64,000 nucleotides of DNA from Litomosoides sigmodontis (Eukaryota; Nematoda; Chromadorea; Rhabditida; Onchocercidae). Shown in pieces: positions 52,917-64,000 of the stretch. Position 1 is the first letter of the stretch, and the number at the start of each line of letters is the position of its first letter. The stretch spans positions 10,087,823-10,151,822 of the forward strand of contig OY718803.1 of NCBI GenBank assembly GCA_963070105.1, read 5' to 3'. A program made the position numbers and the translations under genes. The notes under the pieces are model-generated. The model was not told where the DNA came from, did not search any database, and saw only the letters and a list, made by a program, of their open reading frames with translations.

Positions 52917-55063
52917 CTACTCTGAAGCAGTCTTCAGGAGAAGATTATGGCAGTAGGCGAGAATCCTTTTTTCTTGGCAATCGTTTAGCTTTAAAAACTT
53001 TCTAGCAAGTAAAGCTCTGTGTAAGAGGTTGCTAAATTTAAAAGTCATACATTTGACTCTTTTAAAATTAATATATGGCGCGAAATTTTGCGGGTTTAAT
53101 CCATCTGTTTCTGTTTCCTTTTCGATTGTCTTTGAAGCATAGATAATCTTTTCACCATGATCATTTGATAGGACTGATACTACTTGAAAGTCACTATCAG
53201 AGTCGTGTACTATATCGCTATCAGCGGTTTTTCTTTGATGTTCTTGTGTGTTTAAATTTAAAGTGTTTTTCGTAGAATAAGTCTCCCCCTTTGCCATTTC
53301 TTCTCCTTTTCCTTCTTCTTCTTCTTCTCTGTTATCAATTTTCGTCTTTGCTGTTTCGGAAGGTGACGTATTCACTGTTTCACTTGTAAAATTTTCGGTT
53401 GACCGTTCTGTAACGTCCGTTGAGGCGGTTAACGAAGTTGACTGCGCGCTGCTCAAAAGCGTATTATCATTTTCCGGATGGCTTCCTTGTGTCTTTGGTT
53501 CTGCCGTACTGAAATCTAACGTAGTGGTAAATTCAGGAGAATTTCCCACGGTTGTGCTCTCCTCTTTTCCATCATTATTAGCAGCATTCATTCCAGCGGC
53601 GTCATTTTCAATGTAAGACCGAAGAAAAGGATCTGATAGATAGCTATAGCGTGGATTTCGACGCAGAGAACCGCTCGCTGATTCTTCAATCAATCTTTTC
53701 AATTCTGATGTGAAATTGTTAATTTTCGAAATATCTTCCATACTCAACTGCCATTTTTCGGTATTGTCATGTCCATTGTCCACCAAATCATTGTTCATCT
53801 GAAATTCCATCCTTTCATTAGCAATATCAGTGGCTCCGCTTTCCTTATTACGTTGCTCACCACACCATTTAATTGCAAAACGATTAATTATTAATTATGA
53901 TTAATTAGCTAATGACATTGTGTGTAAGCGTGGGAGGGGTGATACCGCTTTCGACGTATTTGCTGGATCATTTGTCGCAGTTCCTGTCGCGCCTTTTTCC
54001 GTATCCGTTTTCACGAAAGGTTGCAAACGTCGTTCAGCTACAGATTGATTTTTACTACCACTCAATATTTGTGATAACTTTTCAATCAGTGCTTTTGCAT
54101 TCTTCTCAACGCTTTCCCTTCTCTGATCAATTGAGCGCATAGGAATAAATTTCCCAGGGATTGTCTTCAGTTCATTCCGTGTTACTTGAGCTTTTCCGTG
54201 AGCCGTCAGTTCGTCACTCTCGCTATGAATGCAACCTAAAGTATGTGGTAGCCTTTGACCTCCTGTTTCAACTCGCAAGATTTATAACTTGTTGAATTGT
54301 AAATCGGAAATAGCAAACAAAACAGCAACTGCTAAAACAAATTTCATTTCCTATTTAATATTTGTAAAAATGCTAAAAAAAAGAAACAGATGTTTATTTC
54401 AGACAATAATTTTACCATTTTCTATCAATTTTGCATACCCAAAAACAAAACAATTATCAGTCTAAAATGGGAGTGAAATGCAAAATACTATTTTCATACG
54501 TGAAGATGAAAAAAAAAACTCCAACTTATTTCAAAGCATCAACTTATGCAGTAGTGAATTGTTTATAATCAAGTGATTATGATCAACCAAAAAAAAAAAA
54601 CGACAGCCTAATTGATGTGACACAAGTAAGCTTTCATCATTACAACTTTACAAGACTAACTCTAGCAAGATCTATTGACGTCACCATCAAACAGATCTAC
54701 GACACGAAACTGGTAATCGAAGGTGATTAATCAAAAATAATGAAATCAAAACGTGTCACACTCTCTAATTTGTACTCAGAAAATACGTAGAACTGTATGC
54801 TGAAACTATTCATTAGCTTCTTATCATGTCATGATCATCTCAAATTTCAGTCTCAAAAATCAAAACAATCTAATAAGTGTAACAGTTTTTTTTTTCTATG
54901 AAACAATATTACGTTGATATTAATTAATAGTAATATCAATTCCAAATTTTTTTTCCTTCAATTTAGGAAAATTTTGATATTGATTTCAATTGAACATACC
55001 AACAATACCGAAGGAAGCAAGTAAGACCAGTAATTTTGCTAGTGTTACGGTATAAAATGCCAT
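52917..55063 (-). CDS. Secreted Thr/Ser/Glu-rich (mucin-like) protein
   Basis: Three exons (55063-55000, 54262-53946, 53798-52917) close in phase to 420 residues. Exon 1 codes a signal peptide (MAFYTVTLAKLLVLLASFG) and ends in phase 1 at GTATGT. Exon 2 holds a Lys/Arg-bearing helix-prone region (SVEKNAKALIEKLSQIL). Exon 3 starts at an internal ATG after TTTCAG. It carries a long Ser/Thr-rich segment with NFT, NST-like and TSPSE motifs suited to glycosylation, a Glu5 stretch, and a less polar C-terminus with three Cys. No catalytic domain is recognised. A secreted matrix or surface glycoprotein is the likeliest reading. The start is supported by phase, by the signal peptide and by a TATAAAAAGG box 88 bp upstream. 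Confidence 0.78.
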
Positions 55064-55150
55064 TTATCACCGTGAAATTTGGTACAGCTCAATGAAAAGC
55101 TGCACTGCAACTAGTACACTGTAAAAACTGAACATTGCACCGGTTGTATT

Positions 55151-55160
55151 CCTTTTTATA
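55151..55160 (-). promoter_or_regulatory. TATA box of the mucin-like gene
   Basis: TATAAAAAGG on the minus strand, 88 bp upstream of the ATG, a good core-promoter spacing for a short 5' UTR. Confidence 0.6.
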
Positions 55161-56045
55161 CCCGTTTATCCTTGTGAAGTTTTTACGTGCTCCACGTAAC
55201 GTACACGTTATTACAAATGTTGCATGCATATTATGTTCATGCAAGACTCCCATGCAGAATAAAGTGTAATGTGTGTCTGCGCTTCAACCCTCGTCACGAC
55301 GCAACGTCTTATCTTCGGAACAGTTCAGAAGTCTGAATGCAACAAACGGGAATTTCAGATTTCACGAAACATTCACTAAGTTGCTCCGCCCCTACAACGT
55401 TTCTTCCGTGCACACCAGTAGTGGAACACGGGAAGACAGCCTTCAATTTTGATTTTAGTGTATGATATGATTGTTAATTTCAATTCCATTTCTAGTCCAG
55501 CCGAGAGTGTTGCTAATAGCTTTCAGTTTCCATTGATTTTTTCTTATTACCAATGAAGTGTTAAGGTTTGCGTTTAATTTTTTGCATTTTATGTTACATT
55601 TAATAAACTGAACTGTGCATAATTTTTATCCTTTGCATTTTCAGAAGTTGAAATTTGCATTAGTTTGCCCTCAATTTCGATAGTATTGGGTGATGCAATC
55701 ATGGATATAAAATGTTGGAGAAAATTGTAAGATCGAAATATTAGTGATGTTAATAAATGTTGAATGGAATTTTAAATGAATCTGTTTTAAAAATAAAAGT
55801 TGAAAAACACTTTATTGTTTAGTTAGAACAACATTACTAGTTCTATAGTTCAAATCATTGTAATCTATCTGTTGCAAATTTTTTATATTTTAGAGTGAAT
55901 CTTGTGCTGTTGATACTTCTTCAGGGTACAAAATCGTTATTCATAATTTCTTACATTAGCAAGCGTTGATGTAACCGAATGCTAGAAAATGGAATTCCGG
56001 ATCGTTGATCCATTTCCGGCTGGTCCTGGAATTTAAACAATTGGA
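55161..56045. promoter_or_regulatory. Divergent intergenic region, mucin-like gene and BPNT2
   Basis: Contains the upstream DNA of two genes running apart. Nothing coding is seen. Confidence 0.55.
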
Positions 56046-58325
56046 ATGTATATTCGGTTTAGACCGGCAAATTTTGCGGCATTTACGGTCATAATTTTCT
56101 TCCTTTATTTGGGATATCTCATTTGGGAAAAAGAGGAACGTTTTCCAGATGTTGTTGTTGAGCTTCACGATTTGCTAAGGTTGGTAAGAGTTTGTTTTTT
56201 GCAACAAATTTTTGAAGGATTGGAGGCATGTAAGATCTAGTTTTTTCTTTTACTGGATATTATATATGCAGTGTTTATATATCCAAGTATAATTAATGAT
56301 TGCACTATACGTAACTATTTTGTAGTTGTAGCCAAATGATTATTTTTTGTTTTAAGCTCAAGAAATGGGACAAAGAGTAAGAAAGTTATCATATGTTTTT
56401 TTTAAGAAAATGATTATTATGGGTTTTTTTAAAGAACTTCGTTTACAGTTATGTAGTTTTGGCTACAGAACTAGGTGGTCAAGCTATCCTGGACATCAGT
56501 GATGAGAAAAAATTGAATGTCTTCAAGAAAGCTGAGACGGATGTCGGTAAAGCGGAACTTCTAACGGCAGCTGATTTACTGTCAAACCAGCTTATAATCA
56601 ACGTCCTAAAGCGATATCCAGGTTTGAGGGTAAGACTTACTTTGTGGGATTGCTCTTTTAAATTACTCGAGGTAATTTTTATTGGAGTCGGAATGACTTA
56701 TTTAATTTCATCCTTCAAATACTGTTAGTTTGCTTTGACTTTTGATGTTTATAAAATGAAAGATAAGGCATTAATTCAGGTTATTTCTGAGGAAAAAGAT
56801 GAAGAACTAAGCTCAGTGGATTATGAAAAATATCAGTCACAGCAGCAAGAGCTGTACACAAATGTGAGGAATATCGTTGATTTGTTTCCGTCAAGAAAAT
56901 ATATGTTGTCAAAGTTAGCTCTCTGGATTGACCCACTGGATGCAACGCAAGAATTTACAGGTGGTATTTTGAATTCTACATTCGTAATTATCCAAATAAA
57001 TTGTGTAGAGGCTAGCAACTCTTTTTATGGTAAGTATCACTTGGAGCTCCCTTTTTATCCATAGTTCGTGAAGCATTAAAATTTTAAGGTTAAATATATG
57101 TATTAATTTAAGGACAGATGTACGTGGTTTCAATTAGTAAAGGGTCCGTGAGATTTTAATAAGCTTCGTCTAATCGTCGGTGTTCCTTTCAGTGATTTTT
57201 TCTTCTTTATCCGTTCCAAGCCTCATCATTGTTTGTGTTTCCAGAAGGTCTCTTCGAGTATGTTTCTGTGATGATTTGCATAGCGTTGGATGGCGAACCC
57301 ATATTTGGTGTGATCTACAGACCATTCACTGGTGAAAGGGGTCTGTTTTTCCCCTTCACATTTTTCTGCTATTTCAATAACCCATTTCCATCGCCGGCTA
57401 TTACATTTCAAAACAGTTGAAAGTAATGATAGTTTCGATTATTGTTACATAGGTCCCTCGTTTTACGAACACATTTCAAATTTATCAATTTTATTTTGTA
57501 GTCTATGGTTTGAATGAATTTGGAATTGTGAAGGGAAATGGCGACAAGTGGAATCATGGAATTTTGAACAACCGTTCAAAATTAATAATGGTTTCTAGGT
57601 GATTATTCTTTCTTAAAAAATATATTTTCAAGATTCTACTCCTAATAGAATTCGCTTTCCTTTGTTTTAAAATGCGAAATATTGTGACTGCAAAAGATCG
57701 TGGTATTGCTCGACTAATTATGATATAATTGTCACAAGACGAATATGTACCACTAGAGGAATGTTTTCATTTTTTAAGTTTTAGAAGAGCAAATGGTTTG
57801 AGCAGAAAGTAGACCGTCATCTAAATAGTACTGTGTTTTTTAGATCACATGCTGGGAGCATAAGGGAGTTGATACTGAATACTTTTTTTTCCAATTTTAC
57901 TGTTGAAGCGGCTGGAGGCTCTGGATACAAATCACTGAGGCTGTTGAATGGCACTGGAGGTAATTTTTTATTTACAAAAGGCGAGCATCCAATATGGATT
58001 TTTTTTCACAATCTTAGGGTGGAATATATGGAATGGCGATTCTTTGTCAACAAGTTAATTTGTTTTTCTTTATCGCCTATTCTGATTCCAAATTCCAGAA
58101 TTATACGCACACATGACTGCTATTAAAAAGTGGGACACCTGTGCCGGTGATGCTTTACTTCGATCTGTCGGTGGTTTAATGCTTGACTTTAATGGTGATG
58201 CACTGAATTATGATCCAAATGGTGATTATGTTTTGCGGAATGGTTTGATAGCTGCAGCGCAATATCCCTTTACATATTTTCAGCAATTGAGGCCATATTT
58301 AGAAAGGACTTTGGTTAGGAGATAG
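56046..58325 (+). CDS. bpnt2: Golgi-resident 3'-phosphoadenosine 5'-phosphate phosphatase (BPNT2/IMPAD1 family)
   Basis: Seven exons (56046-56179, 56449-56629, 56780-56960, 57245-57340, 57502-57598, 57844-57959, 58099-58325) close in phase to 343 residues; human BPNT2 has 359. A single N-terminal membrane segment (FAAFTVIIFFLYLGYLIW) after RFRP gives a type II topology with a lumenal catalytic domain. Metal- and phosphate-binding motifs of the inositol monophosphatase fold are present: VISEE, WIDPLDATQEFT, a GVIYRPF strand, SRSHAG, AAGGSGYKSL and WDTCAGDALL. The enzyme removes the 3'-phosphate of PAP, the by-product of Golgi sulfotransferases, and so supports sulfation of glycosaminoglycans. 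The BPNT2 assignment over cytosolic BPNT1 rests on the membrane anchor and the Thr-Glu-Gly-Leu context. Confidence 0.93.
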
Positions 58326-59117
58326 AAAATCCAAAATATTGTTTCAAATTTTCTTTATCTTTGTGATATCCTGTAATTTTAAGATGTATTTATTACCGTT
58401 ATTGTTAATGTTACTTTAATTTGAAAACTATATTATCGATAGGGCAGGTTTTTGTATTGTTTTCTTTTTACGTGTCATAAAACTATGTTCACGTGCTAGA
58501 CTTCTCAAGAAAAAAAGTTCACATAATTTCTACACCCTTTGTTCTAGTCTTTTGGACCTCAAAATTACTTTTACTTTATGGCATATAAACAATTATTTAT
58601 TGTCCCCAAAGTGATGCTATTGTTCTCTGTCATGATAAAAATCGTTGCTTAGTTCTATTAAGCTATTTCTGCTTTTGTCGATTTTTGAAAACATGATAAA
58701 TCAAAAAATTATATAAATATATAAATTATAATTGGTCTTGCAACGTTATAAGAAGAGCATGACTGCAAACTATTGTGAATTTCAATAAATGTTCTGTTGA
58801 CTGATTTCAATGATTACTGTTTCATTTTGTAGTGAAAGTTTCGCACGTTTTAGCATACGTAATCAAATGCGTTTATCGTATTTATGAAGACGAGTGATCA
58901 TGTTTTTTGATTTTGATTTACGAGGTTTGATCGAAGCGCTTACATTTCAGAATTTACTGTAAGCGCATAATTGACATCAAATTATGCGAACTGATATCAA
59001 TTGTCTGATTTTATTAACAAAGTTCTAAGTTAGCTGTTGTTAGATTTGTCTGACATATTGTCACTTTTAGTTCTCGATCTAAACTATACAGGGTGTGTTT
59101 CGTTTCGTTAACGCGAA
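58326..59117. other. Intergenic, BPNT2 to CCDC115-like gene
   Basis: 792 bp with no coding content. ATACAG at 59085-59090, 28 bp before the next ATG, looks like a trans-splice acceptor. The spacing leaves room for a two-gene operon, though it is longer than the classical 100 bp or so. Confidence 0.5.
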
Positions 59118-60317
59118 ATGAACGAAGTGGAAAGGAATTTGAATGATTTATCAATTCGCAAACTTCAGTTGGGATCAGAATTTTTAGCGCTGAATAGAGA
59201 AGTGGAGAGCATCCTCGACAACTACCGTTTCAATTTATCTAAAACGAAGTAAAGTAGTTGTTTCAGTTTGTTAATGTGTGATTATAAATTATGGGTACTT
59301 GTTTTTTGTTAATCAAGAAGAGCCCTACATGATCACAAATTTGTCAATTCCTTAATTATTTCCCATGGCTAGACTTTGAGCCCTATTTTTGCGTGGCAGG
59401 TGAGCTGTGAGTAAAGCTTTAGTACAGAACTCCTGTAATGTCAAATGTCAAATGCTTTATGTTTTGTATTATCTTTGGTTAGATGTGAAACAGGTGAAAG
59501 TCTGGTGTTATGCATACGGAGATATGGCTCTAAGTTTTTTTATAAGTCTTTTTTAATATTGACTGGATACGAACATTCAAAGTGTAAATACGAACACTCA
59601 AGGTGTATTTAATTATGCATACTATTTCTTCCAAACTCAATTTTTAGGTCAGTGATAGGATTATCAGCAACAAGTGCGGCATTTATTGACAACCGCGAAT
59701 CGGAGCCAACTGTTCGGTTTGTTTTCTGCTATCATTGCTCTAGTAACTACTTTACATTCATTAGATTAGTTTTAATAAGTGATATCTGACATACATTAAA
59801 GTTTTACCACTTTTTGGACTTGGTTTCTGGTGTAAAATTTTTTTTCGTTTTGGTTTTTATGATTTTCAGCATTTAGTATTTGTCTAAAAAATGGCTGACA
59901 GGTGTACTAGGAATGGAAAGTAACTTTGATAGCAAGTAAGTGAAATGAAATAGTTCTGCGGCAATTTACCAAAGATTTACGGATTGCAAGAAAGAATTAT
60001 GAAAGAAACAGTTGGCAATTGAATGAAAAAAACTGGATTTTATCTTCTGTAAATTTTCATTTTTAATAATCTGCAGGGTTGAAATAAGTCCGAGTGGGAT
60101 GTTTTTATTGATGCCAAATAATTTACCAAGTCAAGGCAATAGGAGCTGTCAGTTTCGTCCGTTTGGCGTCTTAGAACCGCTGTGTGCAAAGGCTGCTCGA
60201 CGTGATATTGCAAAAGCGCTTCCGCTAATTTGTGAAATAGCTAGTGTAAAATACAAATTGAAGGAATTGGATAAGGAATATAATAAACTGAAAAAATCTT
60301 TAGTATTGGTTACGTAA
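59118..60317 (+). CDS. CCDC115/Vma22-like V-ATPase assembly factor
   Basis: Three exons (59118-59248, 59648-59716, 60077-60317) close in phase to 146 residues. The N-terminus is one helix (LNDLSIRKLQLGSEFLALN) ending in NLSKTKSVIG, like the LAKARYAMGAKSVG end of the first helix in human CCDC115. A disordered linker follows, then FRPFGVLEPLCAKAARRDI, which matches the FGIL-VP-SLRQAQ-F motif. A C-terminal coiled coil closes the protein (EIASVKYKLKELDKEY). The order of helix, linker, FG-L-P motif and coiled coil is that of CCDC115/Vma22. That family, with TMEM199/Vma12, assembles the V-ATPase V0 sector in the ER and Golgi. The homology is from motif memory and not a search; the protein is shorter than the human one (about 180). 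Confidence 0.72.
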
Positions 60318-60951
60318 TTCATGTACTGTATGATGATAGCATTCATGAAAAATTATGCGTTTTAAATTTCTTATATTCCTTAAACACAATTTTCCTGTGA
60401 CGTGTATGGTGATAGTAAATTGGTAATGATGAAAAAAGTCAAAGCCATTCGGATAAAATTTGCATTCTCTATTTTCTCCTTCCAAATTTGGGCTTCCTAC
60501 ACATTGGTTTTCGAAAATAATTTCCTTTAAGACCTATTCTACTAGTGTGAGTGGTTTTTATTGCTGGATTGTATAGGAACTAGATGAAAGTCAGACGTCC
60601 ATCTGTCTCAGAATTCCTTTCGACTACAACCTGCCTCCGATCAATCAAAGGAATGTTGATTTTTATGAATCCAGACGAACACCGTAGCAGTAGGCAAACA
60701 ACAGTACAACGCACACCGAAAATTCTTCCGATGCAAGTGAAGTGATGTACTGACGCGTCCATTATCCAGTTTTCTGTTTTTTTTTTTTTTAACTCTTACA
60801 GTGAAACTTTCCTTCTACTTCTCGATATAGAGCATATTGTAGTTCCTTGCTATGGTATTCTAAGGCTGATTATAATGTGATCCAAGCAATTAAAAACTGT
60901 AGCAGCCATTTGCTATAATTTATCAAATCAACAGCAAAGAAATGTGATGAA
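60318..60951. other. Intergenic between convergent genes
   Basis: Non-coding DNA holding the 3' UTRs of the CCDC115-like gene and of eL22. No supported feature. Confidence 0.65.
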
Positions 60952-61989
60952 TCAAGATTCGTTGTCACTGGCATCTTCATCATCCTGGTTGATCTGGAAG
61001 TACCTCAATTCATACGTATCCTTCGAAGACGCTACCACCCTCAACCAGTCACGAAGCGAATTTCGCTTCAAGTACTTTTTTGTAAGGTATTTGAGATATC
61101 TCTTTGAAAATGGAACCTGAAAATGATTATTACAGTAAGACCAACATTTAAAACCAGCTAGCACGATGTCGATAAAAACAATATATAGTCACAGTTCTAA
61201 AGAAGACGTCTTAAAGATACTGTCAAGATGATCAAATTAATAAGCTGATAGCTGACCCATAGAAACTTACTTCTGACGTGAGGATAAGTTTTGTTTTAGC
61301 AATTTCCAATCTCACGCCATTCGTTGCCATAGTACCAGTTTTTCCATTCACTTTGATACGTTCATTTAAAAACGTCCCCTACAATAAAGACATCTGGTCT
61401 CACTAAGGGACTGTAACATGCACAGGAGAGCTATTAAGCATTCCTGCTGTGCCACACATACCCTATGCCTGATATCCTCAGTATACAGAAATGGTAACTC
61501 TGTATCTCTATTTTAAAAGTTCGTAGAAAATCAGTAGCATGAAAATATGATACAGTAAATCGAAATATGCAGACAATGTTATCCCATATGGAATTACAGC
61601 CACAACTAGATTTTAAAAGTTTTGTGACCGTCCTGTAGACTCATCGAAGCATTTGAAGGCTGAAATGAGATGTGCAAGGCGGTTATTTTAATTTTCCTCC
61701 ATCCCCCAAAAGTTACAGCGCTTTGTGAGAGCTGCAACATCAGAAAAGATGAGGCAAGCGCGACGGTGTTATCCCTTCCACAGCAATCCACATTAACAAT
61801 AGAAAGGCTTACAAAATCATTCACATTCATAATACCATCTTCTACGGGATTCTTACACTCGATGTGATATTTTACAGCCTGCTTCTTCTTCTTCTTCGTC
61901 TTACCGCTCTCCCATTTCTTGCTCCGCTTCGGTGCGCTCTGATTCTTAACTTTCGACACTGTTACCATTACTATAATTTCAGAACTCAT
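60952..61989 (-). CDS. rpl-22: Large-subunit ribosomal protein eL22
   Basis: Exons 61989-61813, 61378-61271 and 61116-60952 all join in phase 0 and encode 149 residues. Diagnostic eL22 stretches are [56 protein letters not shown] and [14 protein letters not shown]. The protein sits on the outside of the 60S subunit near the exit tunnel and binds 28S rRNA. The N-terminal extension is lysine-rich (KTKKKKKQ), and the tail is acidic as usual. The first ATG at 61989 gives [11 protein letters not shown]; a second in-frame ATG lies seven codons later and is a possible start. Confidence 0.96.
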
Positions 61990-63026
61990 TAACAGCCATT
62001 ACAGGAGTCAGGTCAACGACACACAACACAACAAATCAGGTTACGAAGGAAAAACCCATCCACCAAACACAAACCACCCGAAGCACACATAAGCCTAAAA
62101 GTGTTATGGTCCATGGACGGTTATGAAAACTCATATCTCAAGGGGAAAATTCTGTATGTTCGCAGAAGCACTAGTAGTTAGTTCCATGTTTCTTCTCAAA
62201 GATATCGATTTTGCAATGTGTAGGAATTTCGTCAAATTGAAATATCAATTTCCAGACTAATGTACTTGTACATTAAGTAACAACAAATAACTGTGAACAA
62301 ATAGCACAACAGAAATTCAAGGAAAATCCAAGGAATATTGCTGAAACTAACATTAAATATCAAATGAAAACGACCGTCTTTTTATTGTCGTTCATGTTCC
62401 AGTAAGCTACTTGATAGTGGCAAGAAATTGCAAACATTACATTTTATATTTCGTCTAATTCTCTTTGATGAAATTTCATCATTCAGTAATTGCAGCAAAT
62501 TTACTATGACTAAATTTAAATGAACAAAATTGAAATCATCCAGCCAAAATCATTATGCTATTTTTGCTCGAAAATACTCAACTAAATGTTAAACAATAAC
62601 ATTTAACCAAATATGCAATATATACAAATGTGCAGAGTAGATTAATAAACGATGACGTGTAAGTTAATAGATGAAGTGAATTACATGTAGCAATGTGATA
62701 ATGTCGTACAGGAATACTGAAGATCGTATTGCGGGATAGTTAGAAGTGACAGCTAGCTGATAGCCTGATCAATCTCACTTAATTTGATCGATAGCAGAAA
62801 GCTTATGAAATGAAAAGCAAAAATTGAAAAGCCATTTCGCTCCGTGTGAAATTGCTGAGAACGTGTCACTAACATCTCGTTATCTCGGCATTCCTTTTCC
62901 ATAGTGCTCTTACGAATTATTAAAAGACTGGTGGCTAGACGAATTATTAAAAGGCGTACATATACACATCGGCTAATATATCTAAGTGAAATATAAGCAC
63001 ACATTCAACCTGATAAAAAACGGACA
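61990..63026. other. Upstream region of eL22, no gene seen
   Basis: AT-rich DNA, presumably the eL22 promoter near 62.0-62.2 kb. Small open frames at 62.75-63.0 kb have no splice support. Confidence 0.6.
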
Positions 63027-63098
63027 CTCCCCGGCCGGGAATCGAACCCGGGTCTCGCACGTGACAGGCGCGGATACTCACCACTATACTACCGAGGA
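63027..63098 (-). tRNA. tRNA-Asp (anticodon GTC)
   Basis: On the minus strand the 72 bases fold as a standard cloverleaf. The acceptor stem pairs TCCTCGG with CCGGGGA (one G-U), followed by a G discriminator. The anticodon arm is CGCGC-CTGTCAC-GTGCG, and the T arm contains GGTTCGATTCC. The D arm has TAGTATAGTGGTGAGTA. Anticodon GTC reads Asp codons GAC/GAU. There is no intron, and box A and box B consensus bases are present. Confidence 0.96.
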
Positions 63099-64000
63099 CT
63101 ACACGTCTGTGCGAAAGTTTATGGATTATACGATTGACAATTTGAATTTAATAAAAATTCACCATTTGGAGATTTTCGATTATTGAAAAATCAATATATT
63201 TGTAGGCATTATTGTTGATAATATGTAAATTAAAAGTGGCGCTATTTTGTAGTTACTTGTGTTGCAGCTATATTTCCAATTAAACAATCGATGGAAGCGA
63301 AAATTTGCGCATTAATTTAAGTTTATTTCATTGCATTTCACACTAAAAGTAGTATGACAATAAACAAAATTTCTAACGTATTGTCTAACTGTATAACTTG
63401 AAGAAATAATGCACTGATATTCTTTTAAAAACAATTACTTTCTCTCTCTGCCAACTGAACTGCGAATCTCGTGCCCGATTGAAACTCAATTCAATTACTT
63501 CCTCACATCACTAATTTTAGTTCTCTTTCAAATTTGAAACAGCACAACAGATGAACATGAAAAGTGTGTGTTGCGTAAGGTGACGATGTGCATGTGGCAT
63601 TCAAAGTGGAAAAAAATTATTAAAATTTATCCATTGAAATTATTGCACCACTATTACAGTGTAACGATGAATGTTTGTTGCACAAAGTAATAATTCATTC
63701 ATCTAGCAATCTTTTTTTTTTGAAATTTTAATTTTGAAATAAGAGCATACGTGAAATGGAATTGCTTACACCACTGCTCCCATCAGTCTAATGGCAACGG
63801 TAACGTAAAATGACAAATGAAATTTCACAAATTTGTGTAAATTAACAAATAATTAAGCGATAATTAACAATAATTAACTAGCATTTGCAAGTAAGAGGTG
63901 AGTGAAAAAGAGAAATAAGCAATTCGTTGCAAGAAATCCGTAAATCTTCGTTTAAAGAAGGCGGAATTGCTTTCACAAGACTCCTCGCTCTATTCGTTGG
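63099..64000. other. Non-coding end of window
   Basis: No gene or repeat of note. It could be the flank or an intron of a gene beyond the window. Confidence 0.55.

Noticed and set aside
54263..54288. A 26-nt intron joining the MKFVLAV peptide to exon 2 of the mucin-like gene
   Set aside because: Too short for a nematode intron, and it shifts the frame into a stop. The 55.0 kb exon gives a correct phase instead.

Overview
This window is AT-rich eukaryotic DNA carrying short exons split by GT...AG introns with TTTCAG-type acceptors. It is full of homopolymer runs and microsatellites and has one 200-base run of N. The proteins that can be assembled fit a nematode: a GCNA-type SprT protease, an eL22 ribosomal protein, a mitochondrial uL15 with the worm-like KPPLGWIWG stretch, and small secreted Gly/Cys/Tyr-rich proteins. 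Several first coding exons begin directly after an acceptor-like TTTCAG, as expected for spliced-leader trans-splicing. A parasitic clade III (spirurid or filarial-like) worm is my guess; the species cannot be read from the sequence.

Region 1-38 kb is gene-poor. Positions 1-9.6 kb show no gene. From 9.6 to 31.4 kb come three small secreted low-complexity proteins (9.6-10.8 kb plus strand; 23.1-26.3 kb minus; 30.8-31.4 kb minus). Between them lie a minus-strand protein with a C-terminal LIM domain (11.6-15.4 kb) and an isolated signal-peptide exon (20.8 kb). The rest is introns, simple repeats and promoter-like DNA.

Region 38-64 kb is gene-dense. In order: a Ser/Thr-rich acidic protein of unknown function (38.8-40.9 kb, plus); a 577-residue coiled-coil protein (42.0-45.2 kb, minus); GCNA (46.0-50.4 kb, plus); mitochondrial ribosomal protein L15 (50.9-52.5 kb, minus, 5' end lost in the gap); a secreted Thr/Ser/Glu-rich mucin-like protein (52.9-55.1 kb, minus); Golgi bisphosphate 3'-nucleotidase BPNT2 (56.0-58.3 kb, plus); a CCDC115/Vma22-like V-ATPase assembly factor (59.1-60.3 kb, plus); ribosomal protein eL22 (61.0-62.0 kb, minus); and a tRNA-Asp(GTC) (63.0 kb, minus). 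I assembled the exon chains by hand. Within each chain the codon phases close without stops.

The most unusual structure is a 206-bp copy of an exon-intron-exon piece of the coiled-coil gene. It was pasted 2.4 kb away, just upstream of the GCNA start, and is flanked by a 19-bp perfect (24-bp with one mismatch) direct duplication. Other points of interest are a decayed exon copy inside an intron of the first secreted-protein gene, a likely GC-AG intron in GCNA, a first exon whose only coding content appears to be ATG, and a stop codon sitting inside a tandem decamer. I found no CRISPR array, transposase or viral gene.
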